From NCBI GenBank assembly GCA_015478945.1, contig JABUQX010042048.1:19729-83728 (forward strand): a stretch of 64,000 bases of DNA, read 5' to 3'. Shown piece by piece: positions 26,925-38,540 of the stretch. The position numbers and the translations under genes are program-made. Under the pieces are notes generated by a model that was given only the letters and a program-made list of their open reading frames with translations, was not told where the DNA came from and ran no database searches. The DNA comes from Trachelipus rathkii (lineage: Eukaryota; Arthropoda; Malacostraca; Isopoda; Trachelipodidae). The first letter of the stretch is position 1; each line of letters opens with the position of its first letter.

Positions 26925-27055
26925 CCTCCGAAATTATTTTAGCGATCAAAATTTTGATTCCTTAAGTCTAAATAATAATAATAATAATATAATAATAATA
27001 AATATAATAATATAAAATAATAATAAAAAAATAATAATAATAATAGTAATCAATG
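26925..27055 (+). mobile_element. Family A 3' end with (AAT)n tail
   Basis: AAATTATTTTAGCGATCAAAATTTTGATTCCTTAAG matches, in pieces, the end of copy A1, and is followed by an (AATAAT)n tail. It directly precedes family B copy 2, the same order as at 18880-19220. Confidence 0.65.
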
Positions 27056-27059
27056 AAAA

Positions 27060-28945
27060 GAAAAGTATTTATTAAATGAAATGAGGAGACATGTTGTGGT
27101 CCGTAAGATTTTATAGGTCAAGTGGCTGTTCCTCATTATATGTATAAAATATTTAGAACCAGGGACTTAAATGTAAGGTTCCAAGTTTGCAGATGATACA
27201 AATTGGCTACCTCAATAAGAATAAAAGATGATGTATAAAGATTTAAAAGATAAGGAGGGACTGTAATCGTTGATGATTAGCAAGGTTCATTCCTCTTCAG
27301 CTAAATTTTTCTTTCCTCATCATTCCTTCTAAAACTAAAATCTTTCTCTCCTCATATCCATGGTTCGATCGTGCTTATCTCGAGCCATTCAGGCTAGAGA
27401 CAGTGCACATCGGGGGTGGAAAATTCTCGTTTTCCTATCACTCTCGCTAATTCATTCAGCCTAGAAATCGTTGCAGGATACTCTTCGACGAGCAAAAAGG
27501 GCTTTCATCAAACGAAAGTGCCTAACCTCCTTGGTTCTCCTACTGACAAATCTTTCATCTCTAGCAACTTGTTAAATCTGCCTTTCCTCCTCTTATTCGA
27601 TCTGTGTCATTGTGTGCTAATTCCCAACTGAAAAGGCTCAATCTCTTCGGCCTCGCTCAAACCTATTATTCGTTTATGTCTCAATACTTAGCACTTCCTC
27701 CCCTCATTTGAAGCTCTTCACATGTCCAACCTATTCCGAAAAAGGAAGCCGCTCTGATCTTCTAACTATCGCCCTGTATTCTCACTTGTATTCTACTAAG
27801 ATCTTTGAAACCCTCTCAACTCACTTCTAGATCACTGGAAACTCATCGATCGCCAGTACGGCTCTTGTTGCACGAAGTCTACTGGTATATACATTCCTAA
27901 TCTAAACCGATTATGTTTTTCCGCTCTTAGAACTCCGGGGAGACTTGGGTGTGGCGCTTGACATATCCAAAGCATTTACCGAGTATGCACGCGTCACTGC
28001 TCTAGAAGCTCCCCTCCTTTGTTTTCCTTCCTTCTCTGCTTACTATTCTAAGCTTTTCTTTCAAAAAAAGCGCTCAATAATCGTTTGTTGGATGGGCGAC
28101 TTCTCTCTTTTCTGTCAATAGTGGTTGTTCTCAGGTCTGTCTTATCTCCTACTTATTCCTACTTTCATTAATGATCTTCTCACCTAACCTTAACTCTTAT
28201 CCACTCGATATTCCATGATCGATCCCCTCATTCCTTAACTCATAATCAATTCTACTCTCTGTTACTTTTACTCTGGAATTGCCTTCTCGGCTTAATCTTT
28301 CCGATTTAGCTGATGGATAGAAATAACTTGCTGAAATTCAATTCTTTAAAAAACCCAACTTTTACAAATCTCCTTCTCCAAAATACCTCTTAACTTCTGC
28401 TCTTCACTGCTCTGTCGTCTCTCCTGTTACAATATAAACATCCTTGCCTTAACATGAACAAAAAAATGTCCCGGAAACCTCACATCACAAACGGTTGCTG
28501 GCCGCCTCAAAGAACTGGAAGTTCTGTTTAGACTGTGAGACTTTCCTCCTTTCTCAGTTGCTCCGCTATACAAAGGCTCATCCGCCCATTTAGGGTACTG
28601 CTCTCATATCTGGGGGAGGGCTCTGTTTCACCCAGCTTTTGATCAGATCGAATCAAACCAATAAAGCTTATAACTTTCTGATATTCCAGTTCACTTGACC
28701 CTCTATCTTTGCGAGCGATTTTGGTGCTTTACTCTATCTATAAGGTACCCGCCAGCGCAAGTTGTCGAGGGAAACTTAATCACTCGCACCACCACCTTTA
28801 CACGCCTTCGTAGCACAAATAGTCTGTATCTGCGCACAGTATTGTGTTGACATTGTAAACTCCAGGCTAGTTTCCTAGGTGCTTCCTTCTTCCCCACCAC
28901 CTCTGTTTTGTGAATTCTCTCCATCTCTTATTTTCCTACTGAATT
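27060..28945 (+). mobile_element. Family B non-LTR retrotransposon, copy B2
   Basis: Longest B copy. The first 730 bp match B1. It then passes uninterrupted through the site where B1 is split (TGTATTCTACTAAGATCTTTG) into the reverse transcriptase: a DISKAF-like motif near 27970, VLSP near 28145, the YADD position near 28205 degraded, PSRLNLS-like text near 28290, and the C-terminal domain with LRRF-type and SLW-type endings to about 28945. Numerous indels and stops show that it is dead. Confidence 0.78.
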
Positions 28946-29044
28946 AATCTCCTCACGAAAGCCTGAGTCTTGCTCATCATGCGTAATCTGCGAGAGGTGA
29001 ACTTTTGAGATACTACAACCCCCTCCTTGAATAGCGGCTCTTCC

Positions 29045-29665
29045 CGTGAGGCTGGTGGAACAACTGTAAAAAATCCTAATGGCAGATATGTGGCAAATGA
29101 ACTGAACTCCTATTTCTCCCATCCAAAACATCATTTCAGATTATCCCAGAAAATTACCCTCAGATGGATCATATGTCGCAAACCACACAAATTTGACCTT
29201 TTCAAACTTAAATTTAACCCTTTGACCTCTAGTACTCACACACACAAAATCTACCATAGCTCTCTACCACAGCTCACTCATCAGAATTGCAAATCTCTCC
29301 CCCTCTCCTTCCTTTCCACAGCAACACAAACAATGCATTTCACACCACACCACTCATTTTCACCGTTCCTTTCATCTTGTCAGCATAGCGAGCAAATCAA
29401 ATTTGCCATTTCTAAATACATCCATACCTCTCTCCTCATCTCCCACATTATTCCTCTGACATTTCATATCCAGATACGATTCATACATTTCGCCTAAGGA
29501 TAGAAGGGCGCTTACTGTGCGTTCACGACCTTCTCCGAGGCAGGCATTAGCATCCTGGCAAGAAATAAATGGTAGTAGGCAGCCAACCTAAAACTAACCA
29601 CCGTCCCTTATCGCCTCTACGACACACAGACATAGATGTGGCAATTTTTCTCCCCTACACGGGAT
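29045..29665 (-). mobile_element. Family R 5' fragment (leader and endonuclease start)
   Basis: The reverse complement matches 11090-11600 of R copy 4: GATAAGGGACGGTGG, GGAGAAGGT, GGTGAAAATGAG, ATGATCCATCTGA and TTTCTGGGATAATCTGAA. A 156-codon plus-strand frame over it is a shadow. It is one of the few long pieces in the same orientation as INTS2, and has lost its reverse transcriptase. Confidence 0.75.
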
Positions 29666-29819
29666 ATAAGATTGGATGTCAGTAGATGTTGCTAGAAGAG
29701 GTGTGGAATAAGTATGTGTATATATATGTTGTCTGGTGTAGAAGAGAGTGTGGATATGAACGCAAAACAGAAAGGCGAACTATTAGGCACTGGAATTCAT
29801 ACATTACCATAAGCAAAAT

Positions 29820-29877
29820 GGGTATATATATATATATAATATATATATATATAATATATATATATATTATATATAAA

Positions 29878-29908
<31 letters not shown>

Positions 29909-29990
29909 ATATATAATATATATATATTATAATATAATTATTATATTATATTATTAATATTATTATTATTATTATTATTATGAGTTTTAA
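29820..29990. repeat. AT-rich array and (TTA)n
   Basis: TA repeat with ATATTATA breaks grading into (ATT)n near 29955-29985, inside the right part of the hAT-like interval. Upstream 29666-29819 holds nothing recognised. Confidence 0.95.
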
Positions 29991-30130
29991 AATTATTCAA
30001 AATTCTTAAATTTGTTACAATATCTGCCAAAATTAATCTTGCGAAAATTTGCCGATGACATGACGATGACGATTTAAAAAATATAGCCGATTTTTGCCGA
30101 TGACGATGACGATTAATCGTCCCATCACTA

Positions 30131-30928
30131 ATTCTATCTAACATCTTTGAAAACCTTCTCAACTCTCACTTCTTAGATCATCTAGAAACTTATTCGATCG
30201 TCCGTCGGCTTTCGGTGCTCGAGGTCTACTGGCGATATACTTTCCTATCTAACCGTATTTATGGATTTCGCTCTTAGAACATACGGGGGAAACTGGGTGT
30301 GGCGCTTAAAATACAAAGCATTCTTGAACGAGTATGAAAAGCGTCACTGCTCTCCAAGCTTCCCCTCCTTTGTTGGTATCCTCCTTCTCTTTGCTTACAT
30401 TATGTTATCTTCTTTCAAATCGGCTCAATGTCGGCGTTGTGATGGCGACTTACTTTTTCGTAATAGTGTGTTCCTCAGAGTTTCTGTCTTATCTCCTACT
30501 TTATTCCTACTTTTCATTAATAACCTCACCTGCAACTCTGACTCTATCCACTCATATGCTGATGACTCGACCCTTCATTCTTCAAGTCATATCAATTCTG
30601 CTCCCTATTTTACTCTAGGAATGCCCTCTCGTCTTGATCTCCGATCTTATTTCTCGCGATCTGTATAAGAAGTCCGGATGGGGTTTGTTCAACCTTGTGA
30701 AATTAATTCTTAAAAACCCAACTTCTACAAATCTCTTTCTCCAAACACCTCTAACTTTCCTATCTCTTTTCAACGGTTCTCTCGTCTTGCCTGTTTGATC
30801 AATATAAACAAATCTGGCTATCAACCATACACAGAAAAAAAAACTCTTGAACTCACATCACAACGGTTGCTAGGCGGCCTCAAAAAAAACTGGAAGTTCT
30901 GTTTAGACTGCGAGACTTTTTTTCCTCT
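30131..30928 (+). mobile_element. Family B copy B1, continuation after hAT-like insertion
   Basis: Continues B1 exactly where it broke off: ATCTTTGAAAACCTTCTC..., then SVLSPTLFLLFIN (about 30485-30520) and the catalytic HSYADDSTLHSSS (about 30548-30590), open in one frame. The text of the C-terminal domain follows to about 30925 (WKFCLDCETFF), where it stops abruptly and family A sequence begins. Confidence 0.8.
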
Positions 30929-32400
30929 CTCATTAAACGCGTTTAAACAAAACCCTTCCCATAGAACAATACTTCTAGCCATAGACATCAGTAAAGCATT
31001 CGACACTGTACCCAGACACATCTCATCCAAAAAAAATCCTAAACTCCCTTCCCCAATAATTATAAAAAATGGCTAGCTAATCGATATCTGGACGCATCAC
31101 TGTTATCCAGCAGACCAAACCTCAAGCACCGTAAAATTGAGAAACTAGTCCCCCGTCCTGTTTAACCTCTTCCAGTGACCATCCCCACCCCCTCAATCTC
31201 CCATTCTCCCTTATAACATATGTCACCACATATAAACCATAACCATACCTGATCTTCTGTACCAACCACTACCACTCACACTCCAGAACTACCTAAACCA
31301 AGTAGAGCGGGCTGTCTCCAACAAATGTCAGTCTCCGAAGAATCACTTCAACAAACACTTGATCACTACAGACACAGTCAATCATCATTTACACCCGCAA
31401 GTAACTCTAAATAAACTCCATTTATTCCCGCTAAATAAAACACCTAAATTCTCGTATAACTTTGACACACACTTTAACTTACACCTCACATTCCAAAACA
31501 TTCATAAACACAGCAAAAAGAAAACTAAAGTCTCTACAACTCTATCCCACATAATTTAACGCAAAAGCAACCACACCACAACCAATCCAACAATTTCGAA
31601 ACCATATCAACTATGGTATCAAAGTTTACCCTCTAATTCATCAACCAACCTAACAAATTACAAGAATCCATAAATACTGCCCTTTAGAACCATCACAGGC
31701 TGCCTGAAAACTACTCCAATTCAAACATCTACAGGAAGAAACAAAAATTCTCCAATCAAAATCATCTGGACATATAGGGACACAATTCTATGCCAGGGCT
31801 CTTGACCCTACCCATGCATTAATCTCCTACTAAAGATCATACATCTACACTTCTAATCCCTCACCTTCCTCCGCGCTCATCTATTACAGCAACTCCTCAA
31901 ACATCCCCCTCCAAACAACACCTATCTCTTAAAAACATATTCAACATACTTTTACACGCCAATACCTAACAATCGCCCACCAAATCACCTTATAAAACTC
32001 TCCGCCCGCCGGAAAATATTCAGCAACTCAAATACCTCCCACGAGAGATGCAAATCTCACTATCCAGACTGAGATCAGGGCATCACCCAGACCTCCAAAA
32101 TGCAGGCACAATTCACCTCCAAAAAACACCAATCTCCCCACTTTGAGAAGATATTTAACTGAGGCTAAACCATCATCAACCTCCTTTGAAGATTTCCTTG
32201 TCACTCCCTACAGAATCTCTCCAATCAAGATTCCTTCCTGACGAGCTTTGGCTTCGCCCAGTGGATGTCGCTGGGTTTTCTGAAGATGACATTGGACCCC
32301 CCAAATAAGGACCCAGTGTCAATAAATAATAATAATAAAAATTAATAATAATAAAATTAATAAATAATAATAATAATAATGATAATGATAAATGATAATA
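30929..32400 (+). mobile_element. Family A non-LTR retrotransposon, copy A3
   Basis: Begins with ILLAIDISKAFDTVPRHI (about 30968-31022), the core reverse transcriptase motif, joined to truncated B1. The catalytic YADD region is badly eroded. TITGC near 31690 and an ending near 32230-32310 (CTTCGCCCAGTGGATGTCGCTGGG) follow, with an (AAT)n tail to 32400. The same ending recurs at 33060-33170. Confidence 0.75.
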
Positions 32401-32462
32401 TATTTATTAATTTTTATTTATATAATTAATATTATATATATATATATATATATAATATATAT

Positions 32463-32502
<40 letters not shown>

Positions 32503-33045
32503 TATTATATATATAATATATAATATATATTATATATATATATATAACATATATATAATATATATATTATAATACCGGTATATATATTATTAGAAGTGTG
32601 GTTGTGAAGAAAAGGGTAAAGGAGAGAATAAATGAAAGTATGTTGAGATGGTTTTGGTCATGTGGAAAAGATGAATGATATTCGGTTGGTAAGCGGATGT
32701 ATAGTTTTGAGTGTTTGGGAACCAACCGCTGGGAGGACCGAAGAGAAAGGGATCAGCGGTGAACGAATTCTGAAGGAGAGAAATGTGAGTTGGCAGAGGC
32801 GAGAATAAAGGTGCAGAATAGGAGTGAATGGCGGGCGTGTATGGCATGGTTGTGGCCCACCTGCCAGGATGAACCCTTACATTGACGATTACCATAGGAG
32901 GCCGTCCGGTCCCATAAGCTCTGGGTGGATTTTCTGTCTGTGACGAATTTTCACTAATTAATGGTACAGAGGGCTGTAAGGCTGGGCTTCTTTTCGACAT
33001 TTTCATATCTCCTACTTCTTTCTTGTATCCTTTGAAATGTCCCCT
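32190..33045 (+). repeat. Tandem duplication unit 1 (A tail, microsatellites, R tail)
   Basis: Order: family A 3' end with (AAT)n, an (AT)n array (32430-32585), then an R 3' fragment from 32588 (GTGTGGTTGTGAAGAAAAGGG) with FGH region and conserved end. The same order follows immediately in unit 2. Confidence 0.7.
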
Positions 33046-33172
33046 GCTCACCCCTACAGAAACTCTCCATCAAATTTCCGTCCTGAGAGACTTGTGCTTC
33101 GCCCAGTGAGGTCGCTGGGTTTCATTGAGATTACATGGACCCCCAAATAGGGGGACCCATTGCAATAAATAA

Positions 33173-33218
<46 letters not shown>

Positions 33219-33910
33219 TAATAATAATATAATGATAATGATAATTATAATATAATATATATATATAATATATATATAATATATATATATATATAAATAT
33301 ATATATAATATATTAAATATTAAATATATTATATATATAATATAGAATATATATAATAGAATAATTATATATATATAATATAATTATATATACGGTTAAT
33401 ATATTTATAGAGAGTTGTGTTGTGTGAATGAAAGGGGTAAATGAGAGAATAAATGAAATGTTGAGATGGTTGTCATGTGGAAAACATGAATGATAGTCGG
33501 TTGGTTAAGCGGTATGTATAGTTGAGTGTTGGGAACGACCGTGGAGACCGAAGAGAAGTGATCGAGTCGCGTGAACGAAGTTAGAAGGAGAGAAATGTGA
33601 GTTTGCAGAGCGAGAATAAAAGTCATATAGAAGAGAATGGCGTTTGTATGCGAGCATGTCTGTCCCACCTGCCAGGGGATGAACCCTTACATTGACGATT
33701 TACCATAGTAGGGGTCCGGTCCCGTGAAACTCTAGGTTGGATTTTCTGTCTGTGACGAGTTTTCACTAAATAATGGTACAGACGGTAAGGCTGGGCTTCT
33801 TTTCGACATTTGTCATATTCTCCTACTGCTTTCTTTTCCGATGCTTGTACGCAAACCTTACTCCCAGTCTTGGAAAGAAGAGGTAGATAAAGAAAGAAAG
33901 AAGGAATATA
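33046..33910 (+). repeat. Tandem duplication unit 2 (A tail, microsatellites, R tail)
   Basis: Repeats the layout of unit 1: CTTCGCCCAGTGAGGTCGCTGGG, (AAT)n, (AT)n, then the R 3' fragment 33405-33905 ending CCCAGTCTTGG with a GAAAGAAAGAAGG tail. Unit 1's R tail is cut short where unit 2 begins. Confidence 0.7.
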
Positions 33911-33989
33911 TAATAATATATTATATATAATAGGTATATATATAGTATATATAATAAATATATTATATATATAATTATATATAAATATA

Positions 33990-34119
33990 TTATTATAAAT
34001 AGGATAAAGTATTGGTATTCGGCAAAAATTTCGTATCGGTAGTGTATCGTTATTGAAAAAATTGGTACTTTGTATCAGTAATCGGCATCCGACTAAAATC
34101 TAGTATCAGTGCAACACTA
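33990..34119 (-). mobile_element. hAT-like terminal fragment
   Basis: On the minus strand it starts TAGTGTTGCACTGATACTAG and contains repeated CCGATAC motifs. The same family end, in the opposite orientation, is at 49310. The inner side is cut by AT-rich sequence. Confidence 0.5.
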
Positions 34120-34154
34120 GTATGTATACATATTCGAGTTACATCCACAGATTG

Positions 34155-34163
34155 AAAATCAAA

Positions 34164-34197
<34 letters not shown>

Positions 34198-34285
34198 TAA
34201 TAATAATAAATAATAATAATAAATAATGAATAATAAGAAATAATAATAATAATAATAATAAGAATAATAATAATATTATATCAAC
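34155..34285. repeat. (AAT)n microsatellite
   Basis: AATAAT array with minor interruptions, 50 bp from INTS2 exon 34332-34474 on its 3' side. Confidence 0.95.
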
Positions 34286-34331
34286 CTTTAATAAAAGATT
34301 CTTTAAAAAAAAACAAAAACAATTTTATTAC

Positions 34332-34474
34332 CTTTCTTTAGTGATGTACATCAAGGTAACTTAGAGTAGAACTGCCAAGATGATTGCAGAAGGAGATGAT
34401 ACATTCCAATCTTCTAGAAGACAGAGTTGTGGATAATGTGTTACCAAAAGTTTCAAAAGTGAACTAAATACCTC
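34332..34474 (-). CDS. INTS2: INTS2 exon with frameshifts: VTHYPQLCLLEDW segment
   Basis: 143 bp on the minus strand, acceptor TTACTTTCAG before 34474, donor AAAG|GTAATA after 34332. FSSLLKLLVTHYPQLCLLEDW matches the vertebrate INTS2 stretch LLRLLATNYPHLCIVDDW. As written the frame fails: one extra base near the acceptor (GGAGG) and one missing base each at about 34361-34363 and 34348-34350 are needed to keep frame with the neighbours, whose phases require 144 bp. Splice sites look intact. Sequence errors are the simpler explanation, since adjacent exons are clean, but a real mutation or a pseudogenised allele cannot be excluded. Confidence 0.85.
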
Positions 34475-34850
34475 CTGAAAGTAAAAATTAAAACAAATAT
34501 CATTAGAACAATGTTAACGTGAGCAACTAAACCAAACTTCGTTCCTGCTTACTATAATAATTACTTTTACACAACACAAATAAGTATAGTAATAAAAACT
34601 CATTAAAGTAAATTAAAAAAAAACATTTTCATTTTACAGGTTTACACATCGTAAAAGTGTATAGTTATAAAAACTTAATACAGAATTAAAAAAAAACATT
34701 TGTATTCTTTAAACGAACGAAACTGTAAAAGAGAATACTATTTGTACTTTTATAAATGAAAGGAAGACGAAAAAATTTTGTGTATGGCCAATAAACTTCG
34801 CTATTACAAACTGTCAATTCAAGAAGGCTGAAAATAAATAAAAATATTCA
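34475..34850. other. INTS2 intron, AT-rich, nothing recognised
   Basis: Plain AT-rich sequence including two similar A-rich blocks (AAAAAAACATTT at 34616 and 34690) that look like a small local duplication. Confidence 0.5.
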
Positions 34851-34950
34851 TATATATAATATATATATAATATAATATATATAATATATATATATATAAT
34901 TATATAATAAAGTATATATAAATATATATATATATATTTATTATATATCA
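34850..34950. repeat. AT-rich array
   Basis: TATAATATA-type repeat that joins the purine-rich tail of R copy 7. Confidence 0.92.
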
Positions 34951-34959
34951 TATATTCTT

Positions 34960-35985
34960 TCTTTCTTTCTTTATCCTCCTTTTTATTTCTAATGATTGGG
35001 TAGTAAGTGGCGATATTAGCATTGCATTCGGAAAGGAAAATAGTAGAAGAATATGACAAAGCAAGTCGAAAAGAAAGCCCCAGCCTTACCCCCCCCCCCC
35101 CCCTTATACCATCAATTGAGAACTCGTCGCAGTCCAAAAAAACCCCCCCTAAGCTTCATGACCCGATGCGACCCTCACAAATGTAATCGTTCATTGTAAG
35201 GTTCATTACCTAGCCCCAGTTGGCCACAACCATACAACCCTCACAAAACCACGCCATTTACTCCTGTTATACACTTTTCTTCTCGCCTCTACAAACTCAC
35301 TTTCTCTCCTTCAAAACATTCGTTCGTTTACTGACTCAAGCCACTTTTTCTTCGGTCCCAGCCGGTCGTTCCCAGCACACTCGCCACAATACATCCGCTT
35401 AACCAACAGACTACCATTCATCCTTTCCACATGACCAAACCATCTCAACATACTTTCATTTATTTCTCTCATTTACCCCTTTCTTCACCACCACACACAA
35501 CTCCTAATACGTTCATTCCTCATTTTATCAATTCCTCTCAAACCTAGCATGCCCCTAAGAATGTCCATCTGAAAACACATTGAACTTTAGATCTTATACT
35601 TCTTATTCCAGAACCATTATTCTTCACTACATACCAATAAACAGCAATAACATACCCTCAGCAAAACCCTAGCGCACTCCCAGACTAGTCCTTTACATTC
35701 ACCAACAATTTAATTGCACCAGGCCACCTTCCTGCCATTCACAACTTTCCTACTACACTCTGCATATCCGTTCCTTCTCAATCAACACATTACCCTAAAA
35801 TTTAAACTCAACACTTTGTTCCAGCTCGCTCACATCTACCATAACTTCACACGGAGGCTATCCTCACTCACAACCATAACCTTATCCTTATCTACGTTTA
35901 CTTTCAAACCCCTCCTTTAACACACGCCAAATCTCTCTACCAATTTTCTCAAACTCTCTCAATTCGCCACAAAGAACAAAATAGT
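34960..35985 (-). mobile_element. Family R copy 7, 5'-truncated
   Basis: Minus-strand copy from the tail (TTCTTTCTTTCTTT complement) to a 5' break at the reverse transcriptase position ATTTGGTTCTGTG, just after YADD. A poly-C run at 35091-35103 interrupts the conserved end. The FGH and GRPKKK-type regions are near 35350-35450. Its 5' break is within a few bases of that of copy 9. Confidence 0.8.
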
Positions 35986-35987
35986 AT

Positions 35988-36105
<118 letters not shown>

Positions 36106-36159
36106 TCTGAGAATATCGAGTGTATATATATTGATTGGTTATTACCACTTATCTCTTAA

Positions 36160-36745
36160 TTTGCCCACACTTTTTTTCATAAAAAAATCAAACTTTTTTT
36201 ATTTCAATTTTTCTCGTTCCAGGTATCTCAGGGACATGTTGAAATATATGTACACGAAATTTGATAACAATTGGTTCAAAAATAAAAAAAATTACGAAGA
36301 GCTAAAGTGGCGTGGGCAAAAAATGACCCACAAATACTTGCGAGGGTAAAATCGAATATAAATATTTTCAGCTAATTTGTTGGGCTATATTGAAATAAAA
36401 AATTGATTTAGTACGTATCTAGGAATATAACAGCCAAATTTAAACAAATTTCTATGTATAGTTTTTTTTTTTTTTAATTTTTTAATTTTTTGCTGATTGG
36501 GCATAAAAAAAAAATCCTGGCAAGGTCGCCACTTAAATTCAATTTTCAAAAATTTTTTAAAAATAGTAATAACAAATAAAAGTTAACAAAACTCTACAGA
36601 ACAACTTTAAAAGGACTGAATTACATAATCCGTACCTAAAAAGTGGCAAAAAATAAAAAAAAGCTTAAAATATGGTGTGGGCAAAATATGACCCACGAGT
36701 ACCTGCGCGTATAATTTGGGCACCCGTAGTCGCGAGGGTTAAATG
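36160..36745. mobile_element. piggyBac-like element remnant
   Basis: The right end reads GTAGTCGCGAGGGTTAA: inverted, TTAACCCTCGCGACTAC, i.e. a TTAA target followed by a CCC-initial terminal repeat as in piggyBac. A GTGGGCAAAATATGACCCAC block occurs near the end (36677-36702) and in a second, very similar copy at 36310-36335, also followed by GCGAGGG. No transposase is visible; the left end was not found. Confidence 0.45.
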
Positions 36746-36844
36746 ATAAATATATATATATATATATATACAATAATATAATATAATATATAATATAAAT
36801 ACGATTTTCATAAAATTTAATAATTATGCCTATATATATATATA

Positions 36845-37045
36845 GGTAAAAATACTCCTTGATGATTCTTCACTTACCCAGATTAGATTCCCCTGGCCCT
36901 CGCAGACAGAAAGCAAGTGTGTTACTACTTGGCCACTTATGGCTTAAAAAACGCGCATTAAACCTATGAAGAGATTCTTTCAAGTAGGTAAGACGCTATG
37001 TCAGTGACAAAAAACTTAGCCGCCGATCTCCGCTCACCCAACTCG
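36845..37045 (-). repeat. tRNA-like SINE, copy 1
   Basis: On the minus strand: GGCCAAGTAGTAACACACTTG (A-box region), then GGAATCTAATC (B-box-like), then GGGTAAGTGAAGAATCA. A head region with GAGCGGAGAT precedes the tRNA-like part. Two more copies form the inverted pair to the right. Confidence 0.6.
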
Positions 37046-37105
37046 GTCAAAGCAACACAGACAGACCCATGTAAGGAGAACACTCATAACCGGAGAATTT
37101 ATTTG

Positions 37106-37522
37106 TATTGATGTATACTGCTTTAAATAAACCGCAGCTCAATATGTATTTATAAAAATACTTCCTGAGTGATTCTTCACTTACCAGATTAGATCCCGGG
37201 CCGCGCAGACTAATGACCAAGTGTGGTTGACCACCTTGCCATGATTAGCTAAAAGTACGCACATAAACCTATGAAAGTCTGAGCGGAGATGCGCGAGCAG
37301 GTATCTGTCCTGACATAGGCCGGTCTTATCCTACTGACAAGAAATCTCTTTATGTTATGTGACGTAACTTTTTAGCTCATCACGCCAAGTGGTCAACACA
37401 CTTGCTATTCCTTCTGCAGGGCCCGGGGTCTAATCCTGGTAAGTGAAGAATCACTCAAGAAGTTATTTTATCTATACATATTGAGCTGCGGTTTATTTAA
37501 AGCAGTATTTACATCAATATAG
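37106..37522. repeat. Inverted pair of tRNA-like SINE copies (hairpin)
   Basis: Left arm 37106-37276 and right arm 37345-37522 are reverse complements of one another, sharing AAATAAACCGCAGCTCAATA, GATTCTTCACTTACCAG and CCCGGGCC, around a 68-bp loop. Each arm holds a tRNA-like unit (CCAAGTGGTCAACACACTTG, then GGGGTCTAATCC). The loop matches the head of SINE copy 1. As RNA or cruciform DNA it would form a long hairpin. Confidence 0.75.
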
Positions 37523-37524
37523 AA

Positions 37525-37612
37525 TTATATATGTAATATATATATGCATAACAATTAATATATATATATATATATATATAGGTATAATTATATATATATA
37601 TATAATATATAT

Positions 37613-37657
<45 letters not shown>

Positions 37658-37885
37658 GGTATATATATATAATATATATATATAATATATATTATATATA
37701 ATATAATATATAATATATAATAATAATATATATAATATATATAAATATATTATTATAAATATATTAAATATATATATATATATATATAATTATATATATA
37801 TATATTATATAATATATATATATAATATATAAATATATAGTATATATATAATATATATATTATATATATATAATAAATATATATG
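37525..37885. repeat. Long AT-rich array
   Basis: About 360 bp of TA and TATAATATA units. Confidence 0.95.
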
Positions 37886-37898
37886 GCTATTTATAAGC

Positions 37899-38068
37899 GT
37901 TGACTCCAGGAACGAAAATCAATTAAAAATGTAACGTAATTTCAATAATTAGGGTAAATACATAAATTTTGGACCTAACAAACCTAACCTAACTTACTTA
38001 AACCTAACTTAACCTAACCTAACTGAATTAACCTAGTTTTCACGTGAGTTAATATTAATGGAGTCAAC
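37899..38068. mobile_element. MITE-like element with CCTAA repeats
   Basis: Begins GTTGACTCCA and ends TGGAGTCAAC, a perfect 10-bp inverted repeat, 170 bp overall. Its right half (37973-38035) consists of CCTAA-rich repeats (AACCTAACCTAACTT...). Such telomere-like units equal the arthropod telomere repeat (TTAGG) on the other strand. Confidence 0.5.
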
Positions 38069-38099
38069 CTTTTATATATCGAGTATATATATAATATAT

Positions 38100-38139
<40 letters not shown>

Positions 38140-38180
38140 TATATATATAATATATATATATATATATTATATATATAAAT

Positions 38181-38212
<32 letters not shown>

Positions 38213-38225
38213 ATATATAATATAT

Positions 38226-38345
38226 CAGGCTTGGTCAAATACAATACTTGTACTTGTATTTAAGTACATTTTTGGAGTACTTGCTTTTACTTGCAGTTTC
38301 TAAAACCAGTTACTTTACTTTTACTTAGCTTTTTACTTGTTATTG
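38226..38345 (+). mobile_element. hAT-like left end (CAGGCTTGGT)
   Basis: Starts CAGGCTTGGTCAAATAC, followed by repeated ACTTGTACTTG units, typical subterminal repeats. A matching inverted end closes at 44670. Confidence 0.5.
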
Positions 38346-38479
38346 TGCTTAGTATTGCAAGACTTTGGGATTTTAACTTCCAAAATTTTTATTTTCTTTA
38401 TTAATTTAATAAATATTTTAATTTCTTATATATTTATTCTAAATAAATTTCCATTTATGAATTTAAAGTATTATTATTT

Positions 38480-38486
38480 ATATTAT

Positions 38487-38523
<37 letters not shown>

Positions 38524-38540
38524 ATTATATATATATATAA

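Noticed and set aside
29027..29497. 156-residue plus-strand frame
   Set aside because: Reverse complement of the R leader and endonuclease; sequence matches copy 4, so the frame is a shadow.
37372..37440. Possible true tRNA gene
   Set aside because: A- and B-box-like motifs are present but the cloverleaf is poor, and three related copies show it is a SINE head.
37525..37885. CRISPR-like or satellite array
   Set aside because: Only AT simple repeat; no spacers or constant longer unit.
37973..38035. True telomere
   Set aside because: Only about 60 bp of imperfect CCTAA units inside a small inverted-repeat element, flanked by ordinary sequence.
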